Positions 33,353-45,796 of a DNA stretch of 64,000 nucleotides are shown piece after piece. The translations under genes were made by a program, and so were the position numbers. Positions within the stretch are counted from its first letter, which is position 1, and each line of letters starts with the position of its first letter. Origin of the DNA: Closterium sp. Naga37s-1 (lineage: Eukaryota; Streptophyta; Zygnematophyceae; Desmidiales; Closteriaceae); contig CANJKZ010000084.1 in NCBI GenBank assembly GCA_947471745.1, positions 4,766,501 through 4,830,500 on the forward strand, written 5' to 3'. Under the pieces are notes generated by a model. It had not been told where the DNA came from and did no database searches. It saw nothing but the letters and a program-made list of their open reading frames with translations.

Positions 33353-36300
33353 CTCCCCTTCATTCCTGAAGGTGAGCCACGTGGGATTTCTTCGAGATCC
33401 CGCAGAGGTCGGTGCAGTGCTGAAACTTCTGACGTGGCAGCTTCTTGGTCAAGAATTCTGCTGCCATGTCACCAGTTGGGCAATACGTGAGTTTGACCTT
33501 GCCCTTGTCGATCTCGTCCTTGACGAAGAATTAACAGAGTGCGATGTGTTTCGTTTGGTTCACGAATCCGGGCTTGTTCGTGATCTTGATCACGCTTTGA
33601 TTGTCGCAGAGTAACATGAAGTGCCCGTTCATCGTCACTTTCGCTTCCTGCAAAAGCTCCATCAGGTACAGTCCATTGCGAACAGCTGCACTGGCGGCGA
33701 TGAACTCAGCTTCGGCTGACGAAAGCGCGTTGAGCTCCTGCTTTTGGGAGTTCCAAGAGATGAGTCCAGCAGGTTGGAGTTGAAAAATGAATCCTGTGCG
33801 GGAGCGTATGTTGTCAATGTCTCCCGCGTGGTCTCCGCCAACGTAGCTGTGAAGTTGCAGGGTAGCGGTGAGGCTAGCTTCGTAGGTGAGCCCGACATTT
33901 GGAGCAGAAACGAAGTATTGAAGTGCTCGGCGTAGATCCAGTAAATTCTCCCCTTCATGTCGCTTCAGGTACTGTGCGAGCTGGCTTGCGACGTAGGAGA
34001 GATAGGGCTGACATGTGACGGCGGCGAACAAGAGGCACCCCAACTGCTGCTGATAGAGCCGATGATCTTTGATGAAGAGCGGTGTGGTATCTGGATCATG
34101 ATTAGGAGGAGGAGTGCGGAAGGGAGTGGTGAGGTTGATCAGTGCGATGACAAACTTCTTCGCGAGTGTTTCCGCATATTTGGTGGCGGAGAGGTAGATG
34201 GAGGTGGCGGACTGGGTGATGTTGAGGCCCACAAACTGCGTGACGTTGTGGTTGATGGTCACTTCAAGCTTCTCCTTGATATCTTCCTCGAACCAATCCA
34301 GCAGCTCCGTGTCGTCGCCGGTGTAGAATGGGTCGTCGACATAGGCGATGGGCAGAATGAACTTGCCACGCGACTCCTTACGGTACATTCCGAGATCATG
34401 TGGCAACTGAGTAAATCTGAGCTCTGTTAGGACGGTGTGCAGGTACTGCTGCCATAGTCAAGGCGCCTGCTTGATCCCATAGAGGGATTTCTGAATGAGG
34501 CAGACGGTGCCGTCGGTTTCCTCGAAGGCATGCGACTGCTTGACGAAGATAATGGCGTCGACGGGAGCGTACAGGAATGCACTTCCGACGTCGATTTGAC
34601 GGAGTGGGCGCTGTTTGACGGCTGCTCGAAGTGGCGGACCACCCATCTTGCTTTGTACTTGTCGATGGAGCCATTTGCGAGTGTTTTGATTCGGAAAACC
34701 CATTTGCCGCTGAGAATTTTTCTCCCCTTCGCTGATGATCGTGTAACAAGCTTCCACGTTCCGCGGCTTTTTAGTGCCGCGACTTCCGCTGCCATGGCTG
34801 CCTTCCATTTCTCACTATTGGGGCCAGACAAGGCTTGGCGAAAGGTGGTAGGTTCCTTCGGGGAGGCGTGGCGAACAGCGATAGCGAGTCTGACGATGCA
34901 GAGACCGGTTTCGTTGGTCTTTTCGTAGTGAAGGCGATCGTAGTCATGGAAGCTGGTTACTTTGACGACGTCGTCGTCGCTGTCGTTGCCGAGGCGGAGG
35001 GTGTCTTCCGAGGTGTTTGGTGGTGGGAACTCGGCATCCAAAGATCGGCGCACTGCATTGTTGTAGTTGTGGGCTTCACGAGTTGTACCGTCAGGATCGT
35101 ATTCATGTGCAGGTATGAATGTTGGAGTTTGCAATGGGCTTGTAAGGGGGATGTTAAGGGCGGTGTCGAATTGGGTGACATCAGGTGCGTCTGCATCCTC
35201 TGCCAGGTCAGCTTCATCGTGTGACAAGGCGAAGCTGCGATGCCCCTCGAAAACCCTTTCTGGTGCCCTGTCAACTTCGCGGTGCTCCTTGAACAGTGGC
35301 AGAGTCAGCTTCTTGTAGAAGATGCAGACACGTGATTTTGTTACTTTGTGTGTTGAGTAGTCCAGCACGATCCACACCTTGTATTCCTTTTCGATCCCGA
35401 GGTGGATGGCCCAGCGTGCTCGGTCAGCAAACTTTCCGGTCCTTGCTGTGTGTGGTCTGTACTGTACCATGCAGCGGAACACTCAAAGCAGACGTGTGTC
35501 CACTTTTCTGCCCGTCCAAACCCTGTAGGGAGAATTGTTGTTCTCGAGGCTTCGGGAAGACAACAAGTTGTGCAGCCGGATAGCCTGGTTCATCGCAAAC
35601 GGCCAGTACTTGGTTGGCACGGCTGACTGCTTCATCAAGGCCCTCATCCTTGTGGGGAGGCTCCTATTTGTTCGTTCTGCTACTCCTTGCTGCTCGTGAG
35701 CGTAGGGCAGGGACACCAGGTGCTCAATCCCCTTCTGCTTGAAGAGTTCCTTGAACTCAGTTGAGAAGAACTCCAAACCCCCGTCTGTCTGGTAAGTTTT
35801 CAGCTTCAGACCAGACTGGCGTTCAGCCTGCTTCATCCACGCTACGAAGCACTCGAAGGCAAGAGAGCGGCAGTCGATGTTGACGGCCTAGACGTAGCGT
35901 GTGCATGCATCGATGAAGGTAAGCGTGTAGTTCTCGCCGTCGAGCCCATCTTGGCTAAGAACCATGAAGTCGCTGTAGAATTTGTCAAGCGGCTTGTAGC
36001 GTTCGTAGCCAGGAGGTAAATCGGGAAAGGGTGTGTGGGCGAGTGACGCAGTCGGGCACACGATGCATGGCGGGTCGGCTGATTCCGCTGTTAGGGAGCC
36101 TCCGCGAGGGAGAAGCAGCGCATCGTCATCAAAGACACCAGCCTTAAGGGAATTCTTTAGCGTGGTGTGTGAAGAATGTCCGAGTCGTTGATGCCATATT
36201 TCCGGTTCCGCACGGTATCCGACAGTCCTTTGATAGTATTTGTGCCTTTCCGTTTTGTCGTGTTGCCGCTTTTCAGGTCTCGTGTCGGTGGTGGCGTCGG

Positions 36301-36420
36301 CGTCGGTCGCAAAGGCTCGAACGGAGTCTTGTTCTAGGAGGGAGCGACGAATTCCGATGATGTCATCTGTATCGGTTGCGTGGACTTGCTCGCCGGTGAC
36401 GAGCATATGCGACGATGGTG
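33353..36420 (-). pseudogene. A3 integrase, reverse transcriptase and RNase H
   Basis: Reading right to left: pre-integrase zinc region (WHQRLGHSSHTTLKN, CIVCPTASLAHTPF), integrase start TLTFIDACTRYV ending in a stop at 35888; integrase core TYQTDGGLEFF and QQGVAERTNRSL; C-terminal part VQYRPHTARTGKFADRARWA; RT (SGKWVFRIKTLANGSIDKYK, then a frame change near 34620, AFLYAPVDAIIF, KSLYGIKQAP), then after a stop and frame change MPHDLGMYRKES with AYVDDPFYTGD, and RNase H (YVGGDHAGDIDN, SSAEAEFIAA, CDNQSVIKI, VNQTKHIALC). The first RNase H Asp of YVDADHAGD is replaced by Gly. Decayed. Confidence 0.85.
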
Positions 36421-36426
36421 GCGCCT

Positions 36427-36557
36427 TGTCAAATTTTTATGCTGCTTACTTTGTGTAGGCTATAGTGGGGTAGCCCATAAGGGGTACAACCCAATTAGGG
36501 TTAGTACTTGTACCCAACTCTTTCATAGTTCATTCATTCTTTTTCATTCTTCTTACA
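36427..36557 (+). repeat. E3 5' LTR (131 bp)
   Basis: TGTCAAATTTTTATGCTGC to TTCTTACA; the last bases TTACA differ from the TGACA of the 3' copy. Confidence 0.92.
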
Positions 36558-36587
36558 TGGTTTTAGAGCAGGTCCTTCGCTAGGACC
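36558..36587 (+). other. E3 primer-binding site and post-PBS hairpin
   Basis: TGGTTTTAGAGC (36558-36569), one base, then GGTCCTTCGCTAGGACC (36571-36587) with a 6-bp stem, an AT-rich run and GGGCCCACCAC. Confidence 0.8.
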
Positions 36588-36619
36588 GAATTTTTATTAG
36601 GGCCCACCACAGAGCTGCC

Positions 36620-37611
36620 CCACTAGCTGCCTTACCCTACCAACACGCCGCCCTGCTGGCTCACAGGCCGCCCTCTGCAGCCCTTGTGCCGCACCTGCTT
36701 ACCTGCGTGCCGCCCTTTTGCGGCCCGCCCATAGTCCCTAGGCCCCGCGTGTCGCCCCTTGCGGCCCGCCCGTCGACCCTAGGCCCCGCGTGCCCGCCCC
36801 TTGCGGCCCGCCCGTGGACCCTAGGCCCCGCGCGCCCGCCTCTGCAGGCCCGCCCGTCGACCCTAGGTCCCGCGCGCCCGCCCCTGCCGGCCCGCCCGTC
36901 GACCCTAGGCCCTGCGCGCCCGCCCTTGCAGGCCCGCCCGTCGACCCTAGGCCCTGCGCGCCCGCCCCTGCAGGCCTGCCCGTCAACCTCAGGCCCCGCG
37001 CGCCGCCCCTACAGGCGCTCCCGTCGCCCCTGCTGTCCAGCGCGCCACCCCTTGCGGCCTGCAAGTCGACCCTAGGCCCCGCGCGCCGCCCTTGCAGGCC
37101 CGCCTGTCGACCCTAGGCCCCACGCGCAGCCCCTACAGGCCCGCCCGTCACCCCTGCTGCCCCGCGCGCCGTTCCTAGCGGCCCGCCCGTCGACTCCAGG
37201 CCCTGCGCGCCGCCCCTACAGGCCCGCCCGTCGACCCTAGGCCCCGCGCGCCGCCCCTGCTGCCGTGCTCGCCGCCCCTGCAGCCCCGCGCGCCGCCCCT
37301 TACGGCCCGCCCTTCGCATCTGCAGCCCGCGAGCCGCCCTTGCAGCCAGCGCGCCGCCCCTGGTGGCCCTCTTACCGCCCCTGCAGCCCCGCGCGCCGCC
37401 TCTTGTGGCCCGTCCGCAGCCCCTGCAGCCCAGCGCGCCGCCCCTTGCGACCCGCTCGCCGCCCCTAGGCCCGCCAGCCGCCCCTAGGCCAGCGCGCCGC
37501 CCCTCTTGCAGCCTGCACGCCGCTACTTGCAGCCCGCTTGCCGCCCCTTGTTGCTACCTGCCCTGTTCCTTGCACTGCCCGACTCCTGCCCGCCCTGCGT
37601 GCTGCGCCGCT
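36620..37611 (+). repeat. E3 GC-rich leader repeats
   Basis: About 1 kb of tandem units of about 40 bp containing GGCCCGCCCGTCGACCCTAG and GCCCCGCGCGCC, drifting into CCGCCCCTTGCGGCCCG variants near gag. The translated Pro/Ala/Arg frames are repeat artefacts. Confidence 0.85.
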
Positions 37612-40600
37612 ATGGCTTCTCTCTGCGTACTCGCGTTCGATCATGAGGGATGTCCGATCCAGTTCGACACGTGGCTTGACGACTTGCAGCTGTACCTACT
37701 GAGCGACTCTAGAGACAACGTTTCGTTGTTTGACCACACGTCTGGCGCCTCTCCCGCCCCTCCCGCCACAGCTGACAGTGCGACTCGCTCACAGTGGCTT
37801 ACTCGTGACGCTGCTGCTCGCTTAGCCATTCGCAACCACCTGCCGTTAGCTGAATGCGCTCAGTTTGGACAGCACAGGACTGCACACGCACTGTACGACG
37901 CAGTAGTAGCCCGTTACTCCTCGCCTGCCACTGCTGCTCTAGGCCGTCTTCTACTGCCGTACCTGTTTCCCGAGCTGTCCACCTTTGCCATAGTAGAGGA
38001 CCTCTTTACCCACCTTCGCACTAGCGACGCTCGCTACCGCGCTGCCCTCCCAGCAGAGTTTCTTGACAGGAACCCGCCCCCGATGTACATCACTCTCTAT
38101 TTCATAGTCACCCGCCTCCCTGACTCTCTTCGCGCTGTCAGTGACCACTTTCTCTCACTTGACCCCACTGACCTCACTGTCGACCTACTCGAGCAGCACC
38201 TCCTTGCAGCTGACACTAGCGTAGTCGCTGTAGGTGCCGCTTGTGGCACTCCTCGCACGCCCTTCTTTGAGGGGTGTTCCCCCTCCCCCCTTGCCCCCTC
38301 CTACGCCTCTGCTGCTGCTATTGACGTCCTTGGTGCTGAGGATGTCGGGGTCGCTTCTGCTAGTGGGAAGCGCCACAGCAGCAAGAGCAAGGGTGGCAGG
38401 GGTGGTGGCGGTGGCAGCGGGGGTGGTGGTGGGGGCAGCAGTGGAGGTGGTGGAGGCAGTGGAGGTGGTGGCGGTGGTGGGAGTGGTGGCGGGAGTGGGG
38501 GCTTTGGTGGCGGCGGTGGTGGCAGCGGTGCGGGTGGCGGTAGTGGCGTCAGTAAGAGTGGTGGCGGTCGGGCTGGAGCTACACAGCGGGGAGGTTCTAG
38601 CAGTGGCTAGAGGCAGCAGCAGCAGCAGCAGCAGCGTCGGAGCGAGACCCCGTCACCCCAGCAGCTCCGTGAGTGGTTTTCTCAGTGTGGGGCGACTGGG
38701 GATAGTGGTAGCTGCCCGTATGTCATTCGCACGGGTGACCGTGCTGGTCAGACATGCAGGAAGCCTCACACTCAGCACCGCTGCTTCTCCCGCCTCGACG
38801 ACGCTTGGCGCGCAGAGTTTGGTGACGAGGCCAAGCGCCCCCGCTGGGCAGAGCTACTTAGATATGGAGTTGCTATCTTTGATCTTGACTATGATGCTAT
38901 CGTTTCTGCTACGTATGCCTTGTCTGTTAGTGCTGAGGGTGACTGTTTCCTGTGTGTGCCGCCTGACCCAGGTATAGAGGCTGCTGCTCTAGGTGCTAGT
39001 GAGTCTGCCCTCCCTTGTACTGCGCCTTCTGAGGCCTTGCACACCTTTACGCTTGCCTCAGGTGCTTCACGCTGTTTCTTTCGTGACAGCACCACCCTCA
39101 CTCCTCTCTCTGCACCTGTACCGGTCAGACTAGCTGACCCCTCAGGGGGCCCAGTCCTTGCCCGCTCCTCCACTGTTCTCCCGTGTCCGGCGGTTCCGTC
39201 CGGCTCACTGTCAGGTCTTCACCTCCCCTCGTTCTCTACGAACTTGGTGAGTACCGTTGCCCTCCAGGATGCGATGGTCACTACCACCACTCCTGGGGGT
39301 CAGCGTGTGTCAATCTGCATCTATACAAGGACGGGTCGTCACCTGGCCACGTTCACTCGTCGACCTGGGTCGAGTCTGTATACACTGGCTACCAAGCCTT
39401 CTCAGATAGCTGCGTCTGCCCAAGTGTCCGCGTCAGGTCCGGTAGCAACCCCTTGCTCGTGTCGCCTCCTGTCGCACCAGACTCTCCTGTGGCACCACCG
39501 CCTTGGTCACCCATCCATGCCACGCCTTTGTGGCATGCACACCCGCCTCCTTGTCTCTGGTCTTCCCAGGTCTCTGCCTCCCCTCCCGCCCTCGCCTGCC
39601 CCGCCCTGCCTTCCTAGCGTCGAGGGGCGGCAGCGCGCCGCTCCTCACTCCTCCTCGTTTCCCCCGACGACTGCTCCCTTGCAGACTCTCCACATGGACG
39701 TGTGGGGCCCAGCCCGCGTCAGTGGACAGGGCCGTGAGAGCTACTTTTTGCTGCTTGTTGACAACTACACGCGTTACACCACGGACTTCCCCTTGCGCAA
39801 CAAGGGTGAAGTCCCTGATGTCTTGATCCCTTGGATCCGCACAGTCCGTCTCCAGCTCCGCGAGCGGTTCCGCCAGGACCTTCCTGTCTTGCGTCTGCAC
39901 TCTGACAGAGGTGGTGAGTTCTCCTCTGACCTCTTGCGGGACTTTTGTCGTGGGAAGGGCATTCTCCAGTCGTTCACGCTTCCTGCCTCTCCTCAGCAAA
40001 ATGGGATTAGTGAGCACCGCATTGGCCTAGTCATGGAGGTCGCTCGTACCTTCATGATCCATGCGGCTGCTCCCCATTTTCTGTGGACGTTTGCGGTCCG
40101 GTATGCTGTGCATCAGCTCAACCTCTGGCCCCATGCCTCCTTGCCGGAGACCTCGCCTACACTGCGTTGGACGGGGAAGGTTGGTGATGCGTCGGTGTTA
40201 CGGGTCTGGGGTTCTCGTGCCTTTGTTCGCGATACGTCCGCGGACAAGCTCTCCACCCGAGCTATTCCCTGCATCTTCCTTGGCTTCCCCCCTGACGTGC
40301 CTGGCTGGCAGTTTTACCACCCCACCTCGCGCCGTGTCTTCCCCTCTCATGACGTCACGTTTGACGAGTCGGTTCCCTTTTACCGTCTCTTCCCCTACCG
40401 CTCTGCCCCTCCCCCACCCCCGCCGCTCTTCCTTGCTCAAGGTCCCCCTCCGGTAGACCTCCTTCCCCCCCAGAGTCCTGATCCCTCAGGTGTGTCTCAA
40501 GTAGACCCCCTCCCTGATACTGTGCCTATTGAGGTAGCTGTAGCCTCAGGTGCTGCTAGAGGTGCTGCGTCTGGGGGTGTGGTGCCTAGGGATGCTGAGG

Positions 40601-43459
40601 CTGAGGATGCCGGGTTTGGGGGTGCTGAGCCTGGGGGTGCGGAGCCTGGGGGTGCTGAGCCTGCGGGTGTGGAGCCTGAGGGTGCTGAGCCTGAGGGTGT
40701 GGAGCCTGGGGGTGCTGAGTCTTAGGGTGCGGAGTCTGGGGGTGCTGAGCCTCGGGGTACTGCTTCTTCTCGAGGTCCTGCGGGTGCTTCGCCACGGCTG
40801 TCTCCCCGGCTGGAGCCTCTCTCCCCGCAGCAGCTGCGCGAGTGGTTTGCTCAGTGCACACGCCTTCGGAGTGGAGCTGCCGGTGCTGGAGACTCTCCTG
40901 CTGGAAACACTGGAGCTGGAGGTGCTGGAGTTACTGCTGGAGCTGGTGGTACCGGAGGTGCTGCAGCTGCTGGTCCTAGAGGTGCTCGTACCAGGGGTAC
41001 TGGAGCTGCCGGGACTGGTAGTGTTGGGGGCGCTGGAGCTGAGATGTTGGAGCTGGAGACCCTGCGGAGCCTGGGGGTGCTGGACCTGGAGGCACTGGCG
41101 CTTGTGGCGCTGGAGCTGGAGGAGCTGGAGCTGGAGACACTGGAGCTGTTGACGCTGACGATGGGGGTGCTGTATCTGGTGGTACAGGTACTGGAGGCAC
41201 TGTGGGGCCACGACCCTTTTTCGTTCCCTTGCTTCACCAGGTTCTTAGTCTCCCGTCTTCTACTGGACTTCCTCCTAGCTTCCTGAGTCCACCGCCTCTC
41301 TAGTCGCAGCCACAGTTACAGCCAGGCTCCCCGCTGCCTGCTCCCTCCCCTTACGATGAGCAGACAGACTCTTTTACAGAGCGTCGTGAGCCTCAGTCTC
41401 GTCCTGCCTCGCCTGTTCGCGCTGTTCGCACTGGTCGTCGGGTTCCTCGTCCCCGTCCTCCTCCTGTCCCTGGCACCCATGCTATGGCACTTCGTCCTTC
41501 CTCTGTTCCATTGCGTGTTCCTTTGCCTGCTCCTCCTGAGTCCTCTCTTCCTGCCGTCCCTGACCCTGAGTCTGACCTCGCTCGTGCTGCCAGTCCCACT
41601 GTCTCTCGTCTCCTTGCCACTGTTGTCACTGACCCTGCCTTTGAGTCCACTGCTGCGTCTGCCCTCATTGCTGAGCTTGTTGAATTTGCTACTGCCTGTC
41701 GTCTAGACTACGCCACTGCTCTTGTTGCTGAGTCTGAGTCTGCCAGTCCTCCGTCCGTCAGGGGTGAGTGTGCTCTTGGCACGGACGTCCTTGAGGACAC
41801 GCAGGAGGACGTTGAGTGTCTTGCAGTTGCTGTACGTCGTTTCGCTTCCTTGCTGCTTGCCCCTGAGGGAGACCTGGATGCTCCAGACATCCCGACCCCG
41901 CGCTCTTACGCAGAGGCGATTACGGGTCCTTACTCCTCTTAGTGGCAGATAGCCATGGATGCCAAGATGGCATCCTAGAAGTCCACAGGCACCTACGTCA
42001 ACGCAGTTCCCCCATCTGGGGCGAACATAGACGATGGCATGTGGATTTTCAGGGTGAAGCGGCCGCCGGGTTCTCTGCCTGCCTTCAAGGCGCGTTACAT
42101 TGCTAGAGGCTTCAGACAGCGACAGGGGGTCGACTACTTCCAAACCTTCTCTCCCACCCCAAAGATGACTGCTCTTTGGGTGTTGCTGCACGTCGCAGCT
42201 CAGCTTGACTACGAGTTGCACTCGCTGGACTTCAGTACAGCTTTCTTGCAGGGCAGCCTGCACGAGGAGATCTGGCTACGCCGCCTACCTGGTTTCATTG
42301 GGTCGTTTCCTGCAGGTACCCAGTGGAGCCTCTGGCAGCCAGTCTACGGTTTCCGCCAGGCGCCTCGCAAGAGGCACAGCACACTGAGGACTACACGTGC
42401 GACTCTGGGGTTTACTCCTTCGACTGCTGACCCGTCGCTGTTTCTATGCACCAACACGTCGCTGGCGCCGTTCTACGTCCTCGTCTACATTGACGACCTG
42501 GTCTTTGCCACTGCTGACACTGAGGCACTGGCCCTTGTGAAGTTGGAGCTGCAGAAGAGACACACTTGCATTGACCTGGGTGAACTGCGCAGCTATCTTG
42601 GCTTGCAGATCGCCCGGGACAGAGCACGGCGCACCATCACCCTGACTCAGTCACACATGGTGCACCAGGTCCTTCAGCGCTTCAGCTTCCAGTACTCCTC
42701 GCCACAGCTCACTCCTCTGTCTACCAGCCACTCGCTCTCAGCTCCACCTTCGGACGAGTCCGTAGAGCCGAGTGGTCCGTACCCAAAGCTTGTGGGTTGC
42801 CTCATGTACCTGATGACGTGCACACGACCTGACCTCTCGTACCCTCTCAGCCTCCTGGATCGCTACGTGGCTCCCGGTAGGCACCGAAAGGAGCACTGGG
42901 ATGCTGCGAAGAGGGTACTGCGTTACTTGTGCAGTACGTCGGGCATGGGGCTTGTGCTTGGAGGACGGGGTCCAGTTTTCCTCACTGGTCACGCAGGGTT
43001 GACGACTTGGCTACGCAGCGGTCGTCACCAGGTTACACCTTCAGTCTCGGTTCCGGCTCGGTTTCTTGGCGGTCTACCCGCTCGTCTTCGGTTCTCAGTT
43101 CCAGTTGTGAGGCTGAGATCTACGCTGGGGCCATGGCTGCACAGGAGTTACGCTGGCTCACCTACCTGCTGACTGACTTGGGAGAGCAGCCTCGTTTGCC
43201 TCTAGTTCTGTAGGTAGACAACAAGGCCATGATTGCCTTGTGTGAGGAGCACAGACTGGAGCACCGAACGAAGAACATCGCTCTGCAATACTTCATTGCT
43301 CGAGAGTTGCAGCAGCGTGGTCAGCTTCGTCTTGCGTACGCAGCCACTAGGGCCAACACTGCTGATATATTCACCAAGGCACTTCAGCCTCGTGATCATC
43401 AGCGCTTCTCTACTATTTTAGGCCTTGTGCCTACTCCGCCTCACTTGCTCACTGCATGA
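37612..43459 (+). pseudogene. E3 gag-pol with stops, frameshifts and a lost protease Asp
   Basis: Gag starts at ATG 37612 (MASLCVLAFDHEG). It is open to a single TAG at 38608, after which the same frame continues through the zinc motif CPYVIRTGDRAGQTC, the protease (TLASGASRC, with the catalytic Asp changed to Ala) and the integrase (DNYTRY, LHSDRGGEF, QQNGISEHR) to a TAG at 40723 in the Gly/Glu linker. A frame change lies in the linker. RT (42039 on, YIDDLVFATAD) follows two stops near 41941 and 41977. RNase H has a deletion after LTGHAG (about 42995) and a stop before VDNKAM. Inactive. Confidence 0.88.
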
Positions 43460-43661
43460 CTTTGCTTGTACTTTGATCTATATATATACCTGCATGCTTA
43501 GTCTTGCTAGGGTATGATCACTCTACTGTTTGTTCTCTTTACATAACTCTGCATGTGAATTGGCCTTGTGGCCTTTGCTTGTGCTCGGAATGTGTGGTGA
43601 CTTTGTGATCCACCCTGATCTTGCTTTGCTTTTCTTGACTGGTCTTGTGACCACTTGTTCT

Positions 43662-43684
43662 CCCCCACTTTGCCTATGGAGGTG
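43662..43684 (+). other. E3 polypurine tract
   Basis: CCCCCACTTTGCCTATGGAG with GTG to the LTR border. One A interrupts the G-run and breaks one pair of the stem. Confidence 0.7.
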
Positions 43685-43815
43685 TGTCAAATTGTTATGC
43701 TGCTTACTTTGTGTAGGCTATAGTGGGGTAGCCCATAAGGGGTACAACCCAATTAGGGTTAGTACTTGTACCCAAATCTTTCATAGTTCATTCATTCTCG
43801 TTCATTCTTCTGACA
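43685..43815 (+). repeat. E3 3' LTR (131 bp)
   Basis: Five differences from the 5' LTR. Ends TTCTGACA, followed by GCGCCT. Confidence 0.92.
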
Positions 43816-43821
43816 GCGCCT

Positions 43822-45397
43822 TGGGCCAACCGGAGACGGGAAGCCCTGCCATGGGAATGCGGAAGTAAATGTACTCATCGCCGATGACCTCAATTTGTTG
43901 GGGCCCTTGTTCTTACGACGGCGGCTCCTCGGTAGGTTCCGGTAGTTCCGCTCCTTTCTCAAAGAACTCATAAGTTGCTTCTTTTGGCTCCTCTTGAACT
44001 GATTCTGGTGTGTTAGGAGTGTTCTAGTCTGGAAGAGGATGTCCGCCCCAGTTGGTACCGCGAATTGCTCAATACGGGTCTTCCGCCGCAACATCCGCAG
44101 GAGGAAGTCCTGGAGCTTCAGGATAGGCGAGAGCTAACTTACCCTGGCCTCCTTCGCCTTAGGATCCCCATCCACCTTCGGTTGTGGTTTCCTAGCTGCC
44201 TCTAGCGACAACGCCAACTTCTGTTGTGGTGGCGGCTCCGCCTTCTTCCGGTGACGCGATGGCGCCCCATCCGCTTGCAGTAGCTTCTTCGGGCGTCAGA
44301 ATTTCTCCCCATGGGTCGGTTGCGGGGCCGGGACTCCCCCAGCCAGTTGCTGGAGCTGTTGTGTTTTCTCCGGCGTCCGGTTCTGCAGTTGCTGACTTCC
44401 CACTATTTTCCTCTTCTTCCATTCTTGCAGGTCCAGTGTCGCCTTGGTTAGAGGTTGAGGCAGTTGGGACGGTGCGCAGTCGCAGAAGACCATCGGAGGC
44501 GGGCCGTTCAAGATCCATCTCCTTTGGGTGTGACCAAGCCATCGGCTCCGTGGGAGTTGTCTTTAGAAGAAGCGTTCGTTCGGAATTGCCAGTGGTGCCT
44601 TGAGCCGAGAAGTTCAAAACGAAGACCCCGTCATCATCGTCAGCCTTGCCGATGTAAGTATTTTTATAATAGAGTTCAAAGGTCTTATCTTGGCAATTGC
44701 TGCAAATGTCGACTCCGCACCACATGAGCTATGCCGAAGAGAGCAGGTTGTAATGCAGATCAGGAACAACCAATACGTCGCCGATGTGGATGGTGAAGCG
44801 AGTGTATTTGGCCTCAAGGCAAATCTCTCCAATGTCGCAAGCCTTGAGGCGTCCGTTGTTGGCGACGGTGATTTCGCATGGTCGTCGCATATGCTTTGAG
44901 TTGCTGATGAACCTCGGTGACCCCACCATGTATTGTCCGCAGCAGCTATCGAGATACCATGTATTGTAGTTTTCGCGATTTCGTTGTGCAATCCCGGCGA
45001 TTTTCGGAGTGACGACGCGGTCGAAGTCTCCGGTGTACGGTGAGAGGTCGATGTATCGCCTCGCGGAAATGCTGGGAGGGGACTCCGGGGATGGTGGAGG
45101 CAACTCAAAGTCAGGTGGGATGTTCGTTAGACGATTAATCCAACTGTGGATGGTGGGGTCGTTGTCTGGACTTGGCCTGATGGGATTGAGGGGCGTGATT
45201 GGTGGGTATTCGATGTCGTCGTAGTATCGGATGCCTCTGCGACGTCGCGCCATGCAACTCATGATTGATCCCTTGCCTTTGTCTTTCGACGTGATGCGTG
45301 CAGGATTTTGTGAGGTGCTTGCGACGGAAGGTGGTGATATGGTCGATGTCGCAGAAGGGGAAGCCGAGGGTGCAGAAGGCTGTTGACTGGAGGAGTT
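43822..45397 (-). pseudogene. A3 gag C terminus and protease region
   Basis: Right to left from E4: a Ser/Pro-rich stretch (SSSQQPSAPSASPSATST), MSCMARRRRGIRYYDD, then the protease site TWYLDSCCGQYMVGSPRF and the downstream retropepsin-like region (ITVANNGRLKACDIGEICLE, VLVVPDLHYNLLSSA), ending at 44729. A second frame (44192-44725) continues with KTFELYYKNTYIGKADDDDG and a Thr/Glu-rich linker. A CCHC knuckle was not found here; it may have been lost at the E4 junction. Confidence 0.75.
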
Positions 45398-45529
45398 TGT
45401 CAGAATGTTATAGTGCTTACATTTGTGTAGGCTATAGTGGTGTAGCCCATAAGGGGTACAACCCAATTAGGGTTAGTACTTGTACCCAACTTCTGTTCAA
45501 TGCATTCATTCTTGTTCGTTAGATTGACA
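45398..45529 (+). repeat. E4 5' LTR (132 bp)
   Basis: TGTCAGAATGTTATAGTGC to AGATTGACA; seven differences from the 3' LTR. Confidence 0.92.
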
Positions 45530-45559
45530 TGGTTTCAGAGCAGGTCCTTTGTTAGGACC
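45530..45559 (+). other. E4 primer-binding site and post-PBS hairpin
   Basis: TGGTTTCAGAGC (45530-45541), one base, then GGTCCTTTGTTAGGACC (45543-45559), a T-run and GGGCCCACCAC. Confidence 0.8.
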
Positions 45560-45651
45560 GATTTTTTTTTGGGCCCACCACAGCGCTGCCCCACGTGCCG
45601 CACCTGCTGCCCAGTGCGTCGCCCTCGTGCGGACTGCCAATCAACCCTAGG

Positions 45652-45796
45652 CCACTCACGAAGCTGCTGGGGCGACGGAGTCTCGCTCCGACGCTGCTAC
45701 TGCTGCCTCTGGCCACCTCCCGAACCTCCACACTGAGAAGCTCCAGCCCTACCGCCACCCCCCCCGGTGCCACCACCGACTCCACCAAAGCCCCGG
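45652..45796 (-). other. Inverted gag fragment inside E4
   Basis: The minus strand here matches E3 38505-38675 on the plus strand, with gaps: GGCTTTGGTGG, GGTGGCGGT.GGGCTGGAGC, CAGCGTCGGAGCGAGAC and CAGCAGCT.CGTGAGTGG. The flanking element is on the plus strand, so this piece was inverted. Confidence 0.85.

Larger units (their letters stand above)
36427..43815 (+). mobile_element. Copia element E3 (short LTR, full structure, decayed)
   Basis: 131-bp LTRs at 36427-36557 and 43685-43815 with five differences. The flanking duplication is six bases, GCGCCT (36421-36426 and 43816-43821), one longer than usual. Plus strand, antisense to A3, inserted between the A3 protease and integrase regions. 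Contains leader repeats, gag, protease, integrase, linker, RT and RNase H. Confidence 0.92.

Noticed and set aside
36686..37116. Long Pro/Ala/Arg-rich open frames in the E3, E5 and E1 leaders
   Set aside because: GC-rich repeats whose unit is nearly a multiple of three stay open by chance. They differ in every element and lack any domain.
36421..43821. E3 as a recombinant of two elements because of a 6-bp duplication
   Set aside because: The two LTRs match over their length and the six bases are identical on both sides. A one-base variation in duplication length is a simpler explanation.
45440..45480. TTAGGGTTAG in E-type LTRs as telomeric repeat or telomere targeting
   Set aside because: Only about one and a half repeat units, part of the conserved LTR hairpin loop, and no other telomeric sequence nearby.
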